A stretch of 64,000 nucleotides of DNA from Pseudomonas frederiksbergensis (GTDB lineage: Bacteria; Pseudomonadota; Gammaproteobacteria; Pseudomonadales; Pseudomonadaceae): positions 1,206,679-1,270,678 of the forward strand of contig NZ_MOBM01000038.1 of the NCBI RefSeq assembly GCF_003732275.1, read 5' to 3'. This document shows, piece after piece, positions 26,728 to 34,929 of the stretch (position 1 is its first letter; every line of letters starts with the position of its first letter). The notes beneath the pieces were generated by a model, which saw only the letters and a list, made by a program, of their open reading frames with translations, had not been told where the DNA came from and ran no database searches. The position numbers and the translations under genes were made by a program.

Positions 26728-27945
26728 TCAGCCGGCTTGTTCTCCGACTGGGTGTGGCATGATTGAGCGGTGGCCGATCAAGAAAGTCAGGGCACCCAAC
26801 ACCGCACACGCGAGCATCACACCCGCCATGGCATGAGATGTTTGGCCGTCATAGAACGCGCCGGCCAGCAGGCTTGCACAGGCCCCGCCAAGCATTTGAG
26901 TGGCACGTAGCAGAGCTGCACCCGCCCCGGCAGTTGTAGATAGATCCTCAAGCGCCGAGTGAGTGGCGTTTGGCATGACAATGCCGGTACACAAGTTGCT
27001 CATGACAACCAGCGCAGTAAGGATGTAAATCGGGTAAATGGCCAGTTGGGACTCGACCACCAATCCCAGGCTGATCAGCAAGCTGGCGAGCAAGGCCCCG
27101 CCAAGCACCCGGTGCTCTGCAAAGCCTGCGTGTATCAACCTCCCATTGACCCAAGAGCCTGCGATTGTGCCCATGGCTGTCAGGGCAAATAGCACAGCAA
27201 AGCCAGCGCTGGTCATGCCCAGGTTGTTCATGAACACCAAGGGCGAGGCTGCGATATAGGCGAACATACCTGCGAAGTTGAAAGCCATGATTAAGGTCGA
27301 AACCAAGAACCTCCTGCTCTTCAGAACGCTCAGGTAGGAAGTGAGGAGTGAAGCGGCGGCATTGGAGCTTTTGCGCGTAGCGGTTTCATCAAAACTCGTT
27401 TGGGCACGGAGCCAGAGAATCACACCACATACCGCCAGCGCGGCATAGATCCACCGCCAGTTACCCACCACCAGAATCGCTGAGCCGAGTAGTGGTGCTA
27501 TCAGCGGCGCAAGGTTGTTGACCAGTGCCAGATGGCTTTGCAGCTTGCGCGCTTGAACACCCTCAAATTGGTCTCGGACAATGGCGATGGGTAGTGTTGC
27601 GGCAGCTCCGGCTGCGCATCCTTGTAGGAAGCGCGCACTGAGCAATAGGTTGATGTCCTGGGCAAAGGTGCAGGCAATGCCTGCGATGGTGAACACCCCT
27701 AAGCCGGCAAGAAGGATAGGGCGTCGACCGATCCGGTCGGACAGTGGCCCAAACAACAATGGCCCCAGCACGAATCCGAAGATAAACACGCTCAGGGTTT
27801 GAGAGGCGAACGCTAGAGAGACACCAAGCGCGTGACTGATGTCGGCAATGGCCGGCAATCCCATATCGATTGAGAGTGGTGGGAGCGCTGTGACGGCACC
27901 CAACAATAAAATGTAAAGCCACAGAGGGCGTGACACGGACATCAA
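26728..27945 (-). CDS. Bcr/CflA-family MFS efflux transporter
   Basis: A 405-residue inner-membrane protein with about 12 hydrophobic helices. The cytoplasmic loop 2-3 motif GPLSDRIGRRPILLAG and the N-terminal LPPLSIDMGLPA are typical of drug/H+ antiporters of the Bcr/CflA group. It probably exports a toxic substrate or intermediate. It lies between the second LLM gene (22 bases) and the FMN reductase in one minus-strand unit. A second ATG directly follows the first. Confidence 0.9.
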   Translation of the reverse strand: MMSVSRPLWLYILLLGAVTALPPLSIDMGLPAIADISHALGVSLAFASQTLSVFIFGFVLGPLLFGPLSDRIGRRPILLAGLGVFTIAGIACTFAQDINLLLSARFLQGCAAGAAATLPIAIVRDQFEGVQARKLQSHLALVNNLAPLIAPLLGSAILVVGNWRWIYAALAVCGVILWLRAQTSFDETATRKSSNAAASLLTSYLSVLKSRRFLVSTLIMAFNFAGMFAYIAASPLVFMNNLGMTSAGFAVLFALTAMGTIAGSWVNGRLIHAGFAEHRVLGGALLASLLISLGLVVESQLAIYPIYILTALVVMSNLCTGIVMPNATHSALEDLSTTAGAGAALLRATQMLGGACASLLAGAFYDGQTSHAMAGVMLACAVLGALTFLIGHRSIMPHPVGEQAG

Positions 27946-27967
27946 TCAGTACTCGTAGGCTTGAAGC

Positions 27968-28933
27968 CTAGTGGCTAGGGAAATGTGGAAGGACAAATTC
28001 GGCGAGCTCTTCCATGACCTCATCTGCCGGTCTTGAGCCATATTTGAGGTTTAACGCCATATGCGAAACGCCGATACGCTCATCCTCTTGCAGGAACTGA
28101 ATCAGCGCATTTCGGCCCATCCGATAGCCTGAGTGAATCTTCTGGGGCATCTCATTCGGGTTCGCTGCCAGGTCGAAATTCATACCCTGAAGCAGAGGCT
28201 TGAATTTGCCAGGGCAATACTCAGCAACAAGCGTTTGCCAGTCCTTGGCTGCAGTGCGAAGCGTTTGGTGATCAAGGATGTAGTAGAGCCATCCGTCAGC
28301 GTGTTCCGCGATCCATGGCAGTGATTGTCGGCTCGTGCCTGTCACCAGCTTCGGTATGCGGCTATGCACTGGTTTGGGCAGAAGATCCGTTTGCCCATTC
28401 ATGCTGATCAGGCCCTTGGCACCCACCTTCGGGAACGTTTCTTCTGTCAGTTGGCGCAACGCGTGGAAGGTGTCTTGAAACCTTTGTCCTCGCGTCTCGA
28501 AATCAATATCAAAAGCAGGGTACTCGATAGGGCGATCACCGGATGCTACGCCCAGCAGTAGTCGTCCTCCGGATAACTGATCGACAGATGCAGCGGCTTT
28601 CGCCAAGTGAATCGGATGGCGCAACGGCAGCACCGTGCTGGATGTCCCCAGCGCTATGCATTCGGTCTTGGCGGCTAGGTATCCCAAGTAAACGAAAGGG
28701 TCGAACACCTGGCCGACGTCGCCAAAATTGGGGTCGAACAGCGGAACATCGCGAGCCCAGAGTGCTGCAAAGCCAAGTTGCTCAGCCCGGCAGGCGAGTT
28801 CTGCGTGATTGGCCAGCGTCGGTACTGCGCCCTTGTAGGACTCGATGGCCATGATGAAGCCGAGGGTGAGGCGCCCTTGCTGAAAGGCGCGCTCGAATCC
28901 AGTGTGGTGATTCAGGTCGACGCCAAAACTCAT
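27968..28933 (-). CDS. LLM class flavin-dependent oxidoreductase (TIGR03571-like)
   Basis: A 321-residue luciferase-like protein of a different subgroup from that at 24896. Recognisable are LGFAALWARDVPLFDPNFGD, LGTSSTVLPLRHPIHLAKAA and LSGGRLLLGVASGDRP (the last two are the standard F420/FMN barrel segments; the first is cited as ALWARDVP). Its start overlaps the stop of the upstream NTF2-fold gene by four bases, so translation is coupled. With the FMN reductase in the same run it may form a two-component flavin mono-oxygenase; the substrate could be an aromatic product of the pathway. Confidence 0.87.
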   Translation of the reverse strand: MSFGVDLNHHTGFERAFQQGRLTLGFIMAIESYKGAVPTLANHAELACRAEQLGFAALWARDVPLFDPNFGDVGQVFDPFVYLGYLAAKTECIALGTSSTVLPLRHPIHLAKAAASVDQLSGGRLLLGVASGDRPIEYPAFDIDFETRGQRFQDTFHALRQLTEETFPKVGAKGLISMNGQTDLLPKPVHSRIPKLVTGTSRQSLPWIAEHADGWLYYILDHQTLRTAAKDWQTLVAEYCPGKFKPLLQGMNFDLAANPNEMPQKIHSGYRMGRNALIQFLQEDERIGVSHMALNLKYGSRPADEVMEELAEFVLPHFPSH

Positions 28934-29334
28934 TGGGCAGCCACTGCAACGCCGTAGGAGTCTTCGAAGAAGCGGTAGCGCGTGATCAGCTCGTTGATGA
29001 CTTCAAATTCGATCGCGAACTCGCTGGTGATGGTTTTGCCAGTACGAATTACTTGGCACTGCAGTGAACCCAGCGCGACACCACGTTCATAATCGGCCAT
29101 TTGCGACTTGATGTTGAATTCTTTGGGTTGCAGGTAGGTTCCAAAGTCGCGATAGAACGCAGCCACTGCAGCGCGGCCTTTGCGCTCGCCAACCCAAGGT
29201 GCGATGTCAGAGGCTCCAGGAATGCTCCAGTCCACATCTTGGCTAAAGCACTCCGCAATGGCTTCCGGACTTTGTCCGGACGAGATTTTTGCAAAAAGGG
29301 TGCGGATGACTTCGATTGTTTTTTCAGTGCTCAC
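28930..29334 (-). CDS. NTF2-like (SnoaL-type) protein
   Basis: A 134-residue cone-fold protein. ECFSQDVDWSIPG, WVGERKGRAAVAAFYRDFG and the closing beta strands fit the SnoaL/NTF2 family, whose members include ketosteroid isomerases, dehydratases and non-catalytic proteins (motifs seen: DVDWSIPG and GRAAVAAFY). It overlaps the LLM gene by four bases. A second NTF2-fold gene of another type lies at 37041. A dehydratase or isomerase role in ring aromatisation is possible but not shown. Confidence 0.82.
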   Translation of the reverse strand: MSTEKTIEVIRTLFAKISSGQSPEAIAECFSQDVDWSIPGASDIAPWVGERKGRAAVAAFYRDFGTYLQPKEFNIKSQMADYERGVALGSLQCQVIRTGKTITSEFAIEFEVINELITRYRFFEDSYGVAVAAQ

Positions 29335-29366
29335 AGTGTCCCGGCTCCGATTTAGAAAAGGGGGAA

Positions 29367-29398
29367 TGCTTTCAGCTCCGCGTGGGGAGCTGAAAGCA
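29367..29398 (-). terminator. Terminator after TIM-barrel isomerase gene
   Basis: TGCTTTCAGCTCC (29367-29379) pairs perfectly with GGAGCTGAAAGCA (29386-29398), a 13-bp stem with a 6-base loop. On the minus strand it is followed by TTCCCCCTTTTC. It separates the isomerase gene from the NTF2/LLM/MFS/FMN-reductase run, so the latter may depend on read-through or its own promoter. Confidence 0.75.
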
Positions 29399-29413
29399 GG
29401 TGTGACGAGTGAG

Positions 29414-30271
29414 TTACTTGCCGAATTGGCTGATGGTCATTTCGTAGGCGCGATTGGCCATCTGCTCCAGAGGGAGCTTGCGGTGGGTGTCGGACAACAC
29501 TTCTAGGCCCCACGGGCCGTCATAGCCAGCAGCCTGAACAGCCTTGATGAATGCTGGGACGTCGAAGGTGCCGTCGCCCGGCAGGACGCGTTTGTGGATG
29601 GTGTCCATCCACAGTGGCTCAATGGCGTACTTGTGTGCATCGTTGAGCTCGATCGACTTGATGAAGCGAGCCGGAATCTTGGAGATATCGTTGAAGTCGA
29701 TTCCACCACGCTGCAGGTGCCAGATGTCGAGCAGCAGGCCGCCGTTTGGCTGGTTGGCACCTTCCACGATGGCCAAAGCGGTTTCAATCGTGCGCACGTT
29801 GCTGAAAGGCATGATTTCCAGAACGACGTTGGCACCGACTTCTGCAGCCTGTTGGCTGAGCAGGGTGAACTCTTTGACCATCAGGTCGATGTCCGCAGTG
29901 TCCTCACCGATGCCAGGGCCGATCTTGATGGAGCGAGCGCCCAAGGCTTTGGCTGCTTCGAGCAGTTCCTGACGAACCTTGTCCGACTGACGACGACGTT
30001 CGCCGGTGTGATACCAGTCCACCAGGAATTCCAGCTCGACATGCTTGATACCGTTCTTTTCGAGAATGGCTTTCATGGCGGGATATCCAATCTTGTCGAC
30101 GGTATCCATCATGCCGTTGTGAACCAGGCCGATGCCTTTAAAGCCCGCGTTGCCGGCAGCTTCCATCCGATCCTCGAACGAGTACGGGCTGACCTCGGTC
30201 GGGCCCATCGGAAAGATGTCACCTGCAATAGTCCAATACGCAGCAAGCAGCTCAATGTTTTGAGTATTCAT
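29414..30271 (-). CDS. Sugar phosphate isomerase/epimerase-family TIM barrel (IolE/QuiC-like fold)
   Basis: A 285-residue xylose-isomerase-like TIM barrel (AP_endonuc_2 family). Likely metal ligands lie in VELEFLVDWY (Glu), LEIMPFSNVRT (Glu), LLLDIWHLQRGG (Asp, His) and WGLEVLSD (Glu). The family includes 2-keto-myo-inositol dehydratase IolE and aromatising 3-dehydroshikimate dehydratase QuiC/AsbF, as well as lyases acting on 3-keto-sugars. It is a close paralogue (about 60% identical by eye) of 38186-39040. It is divergent from a LysR gene whose box lies between them. A dehydratase acting on a keto-cyclitol is my inference. Confidence 0.85.
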   Translation of the reverse strand: MNTQNIELLAAYWTIAGDIFPMGPTEVSPYSFEDRMEAAGNAGFKGIGLVHNGMMDTVDKIGYPAMKAILEKNGIKHVELEFLVDWYHTGERRRQSDKVRQELLEAAKALGARSIKIGPGIGEDTADIDLMVKEFTLLSQQAAEVGANVVLEIMPFSNVRTIETALAIVEGANQPNGGLLLDIWHLQRGGIDFNDISKIPARFIKSIELNDAHKYAIEPLWMDTIHKRVLPGDGTFDVPAFIKAVQAAGYDGPWGLEVLSDTHRKLPLEQMANRAYEMTISQFGK

Positions 30272-30346
30272 TTCTCTGTCCTCATTAGGGTTGGAATCAA
30301 CTTGAGAACAGACTAGGGTAGAGCGTTGTTGCGATAAACCTCATTA

Positions 30347-30370
30347 GACTCCTTTCAGAGTGGAGTAAAG
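30347..30370. promoter_or_regulatory. Candidate LysR box in divergent promoter
   Basis: GACTCCTTTCAGAGTGGAGT followed by AAAG lies between the isomerase start (30271) and the LysR start (30378). It repeats the element at 25956-25980 and contains an imperfect ACTC...GAGT inverted repeat. Confidence 0.6.
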
Positions 30371-30377
30371 GTGGACA

Positions 30378-31292
30378 ATGGCGCAGGTTGAACAGGCGTT
30401 AAGTGGTGTGCTGATCTTCGTGACAGCGGCACGGGCTGGAAGCTTTACAGTGGCTGCTGATCGGCTTGGCATTACCAAGTCAGCGGTGGGGAAAAGCATT
30501 GCGAAGCTCGAAGAAAGGCTCGGATGCAAACTCTTTCATCGAACAACACGGAGCTCGGGCTTGACCGTAGATGGCGAGGCCTACTTCGCAAGCTGCTCGG
30601 CTGCAGTAGATGAAATCCTCGCTGCCGAGGCATCATTGACCAGCCACCAACAAACGCCCAGTGGACGCCTGAGGGTTGATCTGCCTGCCGCTTATGGCCG
30701 GAGCGTTGTGCTGCCGGTGTTGCTGGAAATCTTGGATGCAAATCCTGACCTCAAGTTGACGGTAACCTTCACCGACGCCGTCATTGACCTGATCGAAGAG
30801 GGGATCGATCTCAGTATCCGCTTTGGGACATTGAAGGATTCCAGCGGCCTTGTAGCTCGTCGACTTACCGTGCAGAAGCAGCTTATATGTGCCTCACCCA
30901 AGTATCTCGCTAAGCACGGCTGCCCTGAATCTCTGGAGGAGCTGCAGAACCACAGTTGCATCGTGAATTACCGACGTGGGCAGCGGGTAAGTTGGAGCGT
31001 CCTGGATGGGGACGGAGAACTCACACGCATCACTCCCCCCGGAACTCATGAAGTTGGAGATGGCGATGCCATCGTTTCCATGACGGTGGCTGGGCAGGGT
31101 ATTTGCCAGATGCCGAGCTCTTTAGTTCGAGATCATCTTGAGGCGGGGCGGCTCGTTCAGGTTCTTGAAAAATACAATCCAGGTGACGTGGAGATCCATG
31201 CGGTATGGCCCCAAACACGTCACCTGCTACCGAAGGTTCGGCGTGTCGTGGATGAACTCGTACTGCGGGCAGAGCGTGGGGCGCTGGATTGA
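30378..31292 (+). CDS. LysR-family transcriptional regulator
   Basis: A 304-residue LysR protein. The N-terminal winged helix (FVTAARAGSFTVAADRLGITKSAVGKSI, cited in part; KSAVGKSIAKLEERLGCKLFHRTTR follows) is typical of the subgroup that controls its neighbours. The substrate domain has IDLSIRFGTL and the LVARRL segment. It is divergent from the TIM-barrel isomerase gene. The box at 30347 ends eight bases before its ATG, and a second copy stands at the LLM promoter, so these genes are its probable targets. Confidence 0.9.
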   Translation: MAQVEQALSGVLIFVTAARAGSFTVAADRLGITKSAVGKSIAKLEERLGCKLFHRTTRSSGLTVDGEAYFASCSAAVDEILAAEASLTSHQQTPSGRLRVDLPAAYGRSVVLPVLLEILDANPDLKLTVTFTDAVIDLIEEGIDLSIRFGTLKDSSGLVARRLTVQKQLICASPKYLAKHGCPESLEELQNHSCIVNYRRGQRVSWSVLDGDGELTRITPPGTHEVGDGDAIVSMTVAGQGICQMPSSLVRDHLEAGRLVQVLEKYNPGDVEIHAVWPQTRHLLPKVRRVVDELVLRAERGALD

Positions 31293-31366
31293 ATAGCGTT
31301 TTGCGATCTCGAATGCGCGCCAGCAGGAAAGCCCCAGTGGCGTTTATCGGTCATGGGGAGTATTCC

Positions 31367-31391
31367 GCTGCCCAGGCTGGGTCTGGGCAGC
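31367..31391. terminator. Terminator between convergent LysR and Gfo/Idh genes
   Basis: GCTGCCCAG (31367-31375) pairs with CTGGGCAGC (31383-31391), and CAAAAATAA follows on the plus strand. It stands between convergent genes and may act on both. Confidence 0.6.
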
Positions 31392-31401
31392 AAAAATAAC
31401 T

Positions 31402-32490
31402 TCAGACCAAGGTTACTTCCTGCCCGAGAAGTTCTGACGATTTGAAAAGCGCCTCGAGGATCAGGTTGATATTGTGTGCCTGAGTTGCGGGAACTTGAGA
31501 TGGCAAGCCTTCAGTAAGCGATTTAACGAAGGCGGCAGCTTCTCGATCAAAATAAACCGGGTTGCCAATTTCAGCGATCTCAGGTGAATACACGGTTTTT
31601 CGCACAGCCCATACTTCGGGGAAACTCGTTTCGTTCCAATGCGTCCAGCCTTGCGAGTGACCAATCTTTCCATCGTGATACAGCTTGTAAGAGGCGGGCA
31701 TTGGGGTGGAGTGCATCACACCGTGCGTACCGTAGGCTGTCACGTCCCAGCTTTCCGTCCAGGGCATGGGATCCCATGACATGAAGTCGATGGTGACGAC
31801 TTTGTCATCGTAATTCAGTATCGCGACGGCGGCGTCTTCGCGCGCAGAGTTACTCATTTGACCTGCAAACTTGGTGATCCTGGCGTTCACGAATTTAGGC
31901 ATACCAAAGTGCAGCAAGATCCGGTCAATTGTGTGGCAGCCAATTACGTAGAAGGCGCCACCCAGGTCGCCTGGCTGTTTCATGTGGTTGGTGTCGGCCT
32001 CGTCGTGCGAGCAACCTGCATGAGCCCGCACCTGAAGTACCTTGCCGATCTCTCCGCTTTGGAGCACTTGCTGCATTTTTTCCACTGCCGGCGAGAACCT
32101 CCAGCAGTAACCAACCTGGAATAGGTTGCCTGTGCGCTCAACCGCTTCCACGATGCGCAAGGTATCGGTCGAGTGGCGACCTGCAGGTTTCTCACACAGC
32201 ACCGCCTTACCTGCTTCCAATGCCTCGATGGCCCAGTCAGCCATCAAATAACTTTTGGGATGCACCAGGACGATGTGTACGTTGGGGTCGCTTAGAATGT
32301 CGTCTTTGCTGCGCGCCTGAAGGCCCAGCGCGTCGGCAAAAGGTTCAAGCAGCGGACTGTCGTCGTAAGCCCCGAAAAACTCTACGCCCGGGAGACGCTG
32401 GAAGGCCTTTACACGCCCTGACGTGTGAGGGTGGGTGATTCCCAGGCACGCCACACCCAGCTTGGTTTGATTCTCGATCTTGGTAGCCAT
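31402..32490 (-). CDS. Gfo/Idh/MocA-family oxidoreductase
   Basis: A 362-residue NAD(P)-dependent dehydrogenase. The N-terminal Rossmann part begins GVACLGITHPHTSGR rather than the usual GxGxxG, and the active-site motif CEKPAG supplies the conserved Lys. The C-terminal beta-sheet domain contains GGAFYVIGCHTIDRILLHFG (cited as GCHTIDRILL), with the catalytic His. Such enzymes oxidise a ring or sugar hydroxyl. The departure of the cofactor loop from GxGxxG is unusual. It is followed on the minus strand by no close gene and preceded by an SDR gene 100 bases upstream. ATG 32493 is adjacent; AAGGA fits either start. Confidence 0.87.
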   Translation of the reverse strand: MATKIENQTKLGVACLGITHPHTSGRVKAFQRLPGVEFFGAYDDSPLLEPFADALGLQARSKDDILSDPNVHIVLVHPKSYLMADWAIEALEAGKAVLCEKPAGRHSTDTLRIVEAVERTGNLFQVGYCWRFSPAVEKMQQVLQSGEIGKVLQVRAHAGCSHDEADTNHMKQPGDLGGAFYVIGCHTIDRILLHFGMPKFVNARITKFAGQMSNSAREDAAVAILNYDDKVVTIDFMSWDPMPWTESWDVTAYGTHGVMHSTPMPASYKLYHDGKIGHSQGWTHWNETSFPEVWAVRKTVYSPEIAEIGNPVYFDREAAAFVKSLTEGLPSQVPATQAHNINLILEALFKSSELLGQEVTLV

Positions 32491-32590
32491 CATCTATCCT
32501 TTTGTTTTTGTGGTCAGTACGGATGCCACGTATGGCAGAGGCTTCCAGGAGTCTTGCTCCCCGGGCGCGCGTGCCAAAGTTGGTGGGCGG

Positions 32591-33394
32591 TCATATCACC
32601 GAGCGGATGCTGCCACCGTCGACACCCCAAACACTGGAGGTCACAAAGGACGCAAGATCAGACGCCATGAAGACAATGACGTTAGCCACCTCTTCCGGAG
32701 TGCCAAGGCGATCAAGAGGGAGTTGGCGTAGCGACATCTCATGCTCCACTGCGGCTTGAGGTTCCATCCCGTGGACTTTGGCCATGGTCTCAGCGAAGCC
32801 GCCCGACTTGGTCCAGAAAGGCGTCCAGATAGGGCCCGGCGCAACGGCGTTGACACGGATGTGCGGGCCTTCACTGCGGGCCAAGCCTTTGGTTACGGCG
32901 AGAACAGCTGCTTTAGAGGCGGAGTAGTCAAGCGGGCAGGGTTCTGGCTGTCGGGCAAGGTCGGAGGCGTTGTTGATAATGACGCCGCTTTGTTGAGCGC
33001 GCATCACCGGCAGGATTTTGCGACAAGCACGTACGTAGCTCATAAAATTGAGCTGCATGGTTGCTTCCCAGTCTTCGTCAGTCAGGTCGTCGAACATCCG
33101 CACGGCGCCAGAGCCAACGTTGTTGACGAGCACATCAACCTTGCCGCCGTAGATGGCCAGAACGCTATCGATGCCATCGTTCATACCGCTCAAACTGCTG
33201 AGGTCAGCTTTACTGACAGCCACGGTGGCGCCCAGAGCCTCAGCCTCGTGCTTCAGTTCTGCGAGGGCTCCTTCATCCCAGTCCAACAACGCGAGCTGGC
33301 TGCCTTCGCCTGCAAACGCCAGCGCTGTGGCGCGACCGATACCTTTCGCTGCGCCGGTGATGAGCACGATCTTGCCGGCAAGGTTAGTTTTCAT
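32591..33394 (-). CDS. SDR-family oxidoreductase
   Basis: A 267-residue classical SDR with LITGAAKGIGRATALAF, the NNVGSG motif (Val replacing Ala), active-site Ser in INNASDLAR and YSASKAAV. It likely interconverts a hydroxyl and keto group with NAD(P)H. It lies in a minus-strand run from the hydroxyquinol dioxygenase to the Gfo/Idh gene, with 84 bases from the Dabb gene. In a cyclitol pathway it could oxidise or reduce a keto intermediate; this is inferred from context. Confidence 0.9.
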   Translation of the reverse strand: MKTNLAGKIVLITGAAKGIGRATALAFAGEGSQLALLDWDEGALAELKHEAEALGATVAVSKADLSSLSGMNDGIDSVLAIYGGKVDVLVNNVGSGAVRMFDDLTDEDWEATMQLNFMSYVRACRKILPVMRAQQSGVIINNASDLARQPEPCPLDYSASKAAVLAVTKGLARSEGPHIRVNAVAPGPIWTPFWTKSGGFAETMAKVHGMEPQAAVEHEMSLRQLPLDRLGTPEEVANVIVFMASDLASFVTSSVWGVDGGSIRSVI

Positions 33395-33478
33395 ATCTGA
33401 TACCTTCTTTTTTTGAGCTGTTGAAGCACGTGGTGCTCGTTTCTTATTGATTCGAAGTTCAGTTAGAACAGGTGTTTA

Positions 33479-33784
33479 TTACATGAAGTAGTCAACCTGG
33501 TGCCTGGCGGTGCGAACGTTTCCGAGTTCTTCGCGAACTCGTAAATGAGCAGGGTGCGTGGCATAACCCTGCAGCGCTTCCATGGAATCGAATTCCGAAT
33601 ACAGCACCACGTCGCAGGCATAATCGATCTTGCTGAAGTCGACGCCGATCTCTAGCTTGAGAAGGCCAGGAATTACGCTGCGAAGACCTTCGAAAGCACT
33701 TTTGAGCTTTTCTATATTGGCTGAGCGCTCATGCTCAGTTTCGCCAAGCAGGTTCCACATGACGATGTGTTTGACGGGTCGCAT
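33479..33784 (-). CDS. Dabb (stress-responsive A/B barrel) domain protein
   Basis: A 101-residue alpha/beta-barrel protein. KHIVMWNL at the N terminus, the LKLEIGVDF strand, DVVLYSEFDSMEALQGYATHP (cited as YSEFDSMEALQGY) and the final VDYFM fit the Dabb family. A reading frame reaches 33967, but GGAGAGG right before the ATG at 33784 sets the start. Some relatives are cyclases or dehydratases acting on polyketide-like rings, others have unknown roles. It sits between the dioxygenase and the SDR genes on the same strand. Confidence 0.87.
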   Translation of the reverse strand: MRPVKHIVMWNLLGETEHERSANIEKLKSAFEGLRSVIPGLLKLEIGVDFSKIDYACDVVLYSEFDSMEALQGYATHPAHLRVREELGNVRTARHQVDYFM

Positions 33785-33863
33785 AGTCCTCTCCGAGGTA
33801 AGTGTGCGAGTACTGGCTATGGCCTGCACACTGCAAGCCTGGTAGACAAGAAATGTATGTGCG

Positions 33864-34724
33864 CTAAGCGTTGTGCAGGATGAAGTCAAAATCCAGGGTG
33901 TAATAAAGCGAGTCGATCGAGTTACCGTACGGATCGATTCCACTCTCATGGCGAACCCAGTCTGCAATCAAGGACGAACGGACACCGAATACCGCATCCG
34001 AATCCAGATAGTCGCCACCCTCTCGGAACACGTGGGTGACTAGACGCTGATATCCAGGGGCAGTGATCATGAAATGCAGGTGGGCAGGGCGCCATGGATG
34101 CCGATTTAACGCCTCCAGCATCTTGCCAACCGGGCCGTCATAGGGAATGGGGTAGCACTCAGGGACAATCGTGCGGAAGTGGTAATGCCCATTGGCGTCG
34201 GCCTGGATAATCGCCCGTCCGTGGTAGTCCCCCATATCTGGCTTCTGAACGTCGTAAAAGCCGGCGTCGTCGGCTTGCCAGACTTCGATGGTCGCATGTG
34301 GGATGGGGGTGCCATCTTTGGCCGTGACGGCGCCCTTCACAAACCATGGCGAGCCTGGAAGCCCACCACTTATGTCTTCGCCCAAGTCGTAACGAGGGGC
34401 GTTGGCGACATGGAAGGGGCCGAAAACCGTGGCTTCAGTGCAGCCTTCCGGCTTCTTGTGATTCTGGGCGATAACCAACGTCGACAGGCCCAGCGTATCG
34501 GACAGGAGGATGAATTCCTGTCGTTTGTCGGTCGTGATATGACCGATTGCGGTCAGAAACTCGATTCCCTTTTCCCATTCCTCCTCGGTCAAATTAGTCT
34601 CCCGCGCAAATGCGTGGAGGTGCTGAACGAGTGAAGTCACGATCTCATGTAGGCGCTGATTTTCGGTCCCTGCATTTCGAGTGAGGACAGCTTGTGTGAT
34701 CGTCTGCTCATCTAGGTTTCGCAT
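33864..34724 (-). CDS. Hydroxyquinol 1,2-dioxygenase (intradiol ring cleavage)
   Basis: A 286-residue non-haem Fe(III) intradiol dioxygenase. An N-terminal helical dimerisation domain (about residues 20-90) is followed by a beta-sandwich. The iron ligands are readable as Y157 (GFYDVQ), Y191 (ECYPIPYDGPVG), H215 and H217 (RPAHLHF). The length and N-terminal domain fit hydroxyquinol rather than protocatechuate enzymes; catechol 1,2-dioxygenase is the main alternative. The product from hydroxyquinol is maleylacetate, and a maleylacetate reductase gene lies 1.2 kb away, which favours hydroxyquinol. It is divergent from a LysR gene, with a T-N11-A palindrome between them. Confidence 0.9.
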   Translation of the reverse strand: MRNLDEQTITQAVLTRNAGTENQRLHEIVTSLVQHLHAFARETNLTEEEWEKGIEFLTAIGHITTDKRQEFILLSDTLGLSTLVIAQNHKKPEGCTEATVFGPFHVANAPRYDLGEDISGGLPGSPWFVKGAVTAKDGTPIPHATIEVWQADDAGFYDVQKPDMGDYHGRAIIQADANGHYHFRTIVPECYPIPYDGPVGKMLEALNRHPWRPAHLHFMITAPGYQRLVTHVFREGGDYLDSDAVFGVRSSLIADWVRHESGIDPYGNSIDSLYYTLDFDFILHNA

Positions 34725-34825
34725 GGAGATGCATCCTTTTTTTATTTGAGTCAGGAGAGACCTGAGGTGACCTACTCCCTGGGGAACATCAGCTGTTGGC
34801 TGGCAGATGCCTGTTCCCGAAACTA

Positions 34826-34838
34826 TAGCGATACGCTA
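34826..34838. promoter_or_regulatory. LysR-type T-N11-A palindrome in dioxygenase promoter
   Basis: TAGCGATACGCTA is an inverted repeat (TAGCG and CGCTA around ATA) that fits the T-N11-A consensus for LysR sites. It lies 102 bases before the dioxygenase start and 92 bases before the LysR start, between the divergent genes. Confidence 0.6.
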
Positions 34839-34929
34839 AAGTCACAGACGGTGGAATAAAATACTAAAAATGAAAATCTTTCTTTCACCACAGAAATAAT
34901 CTTCCCCTTTTTCGTGTGGATGCCTAAGG

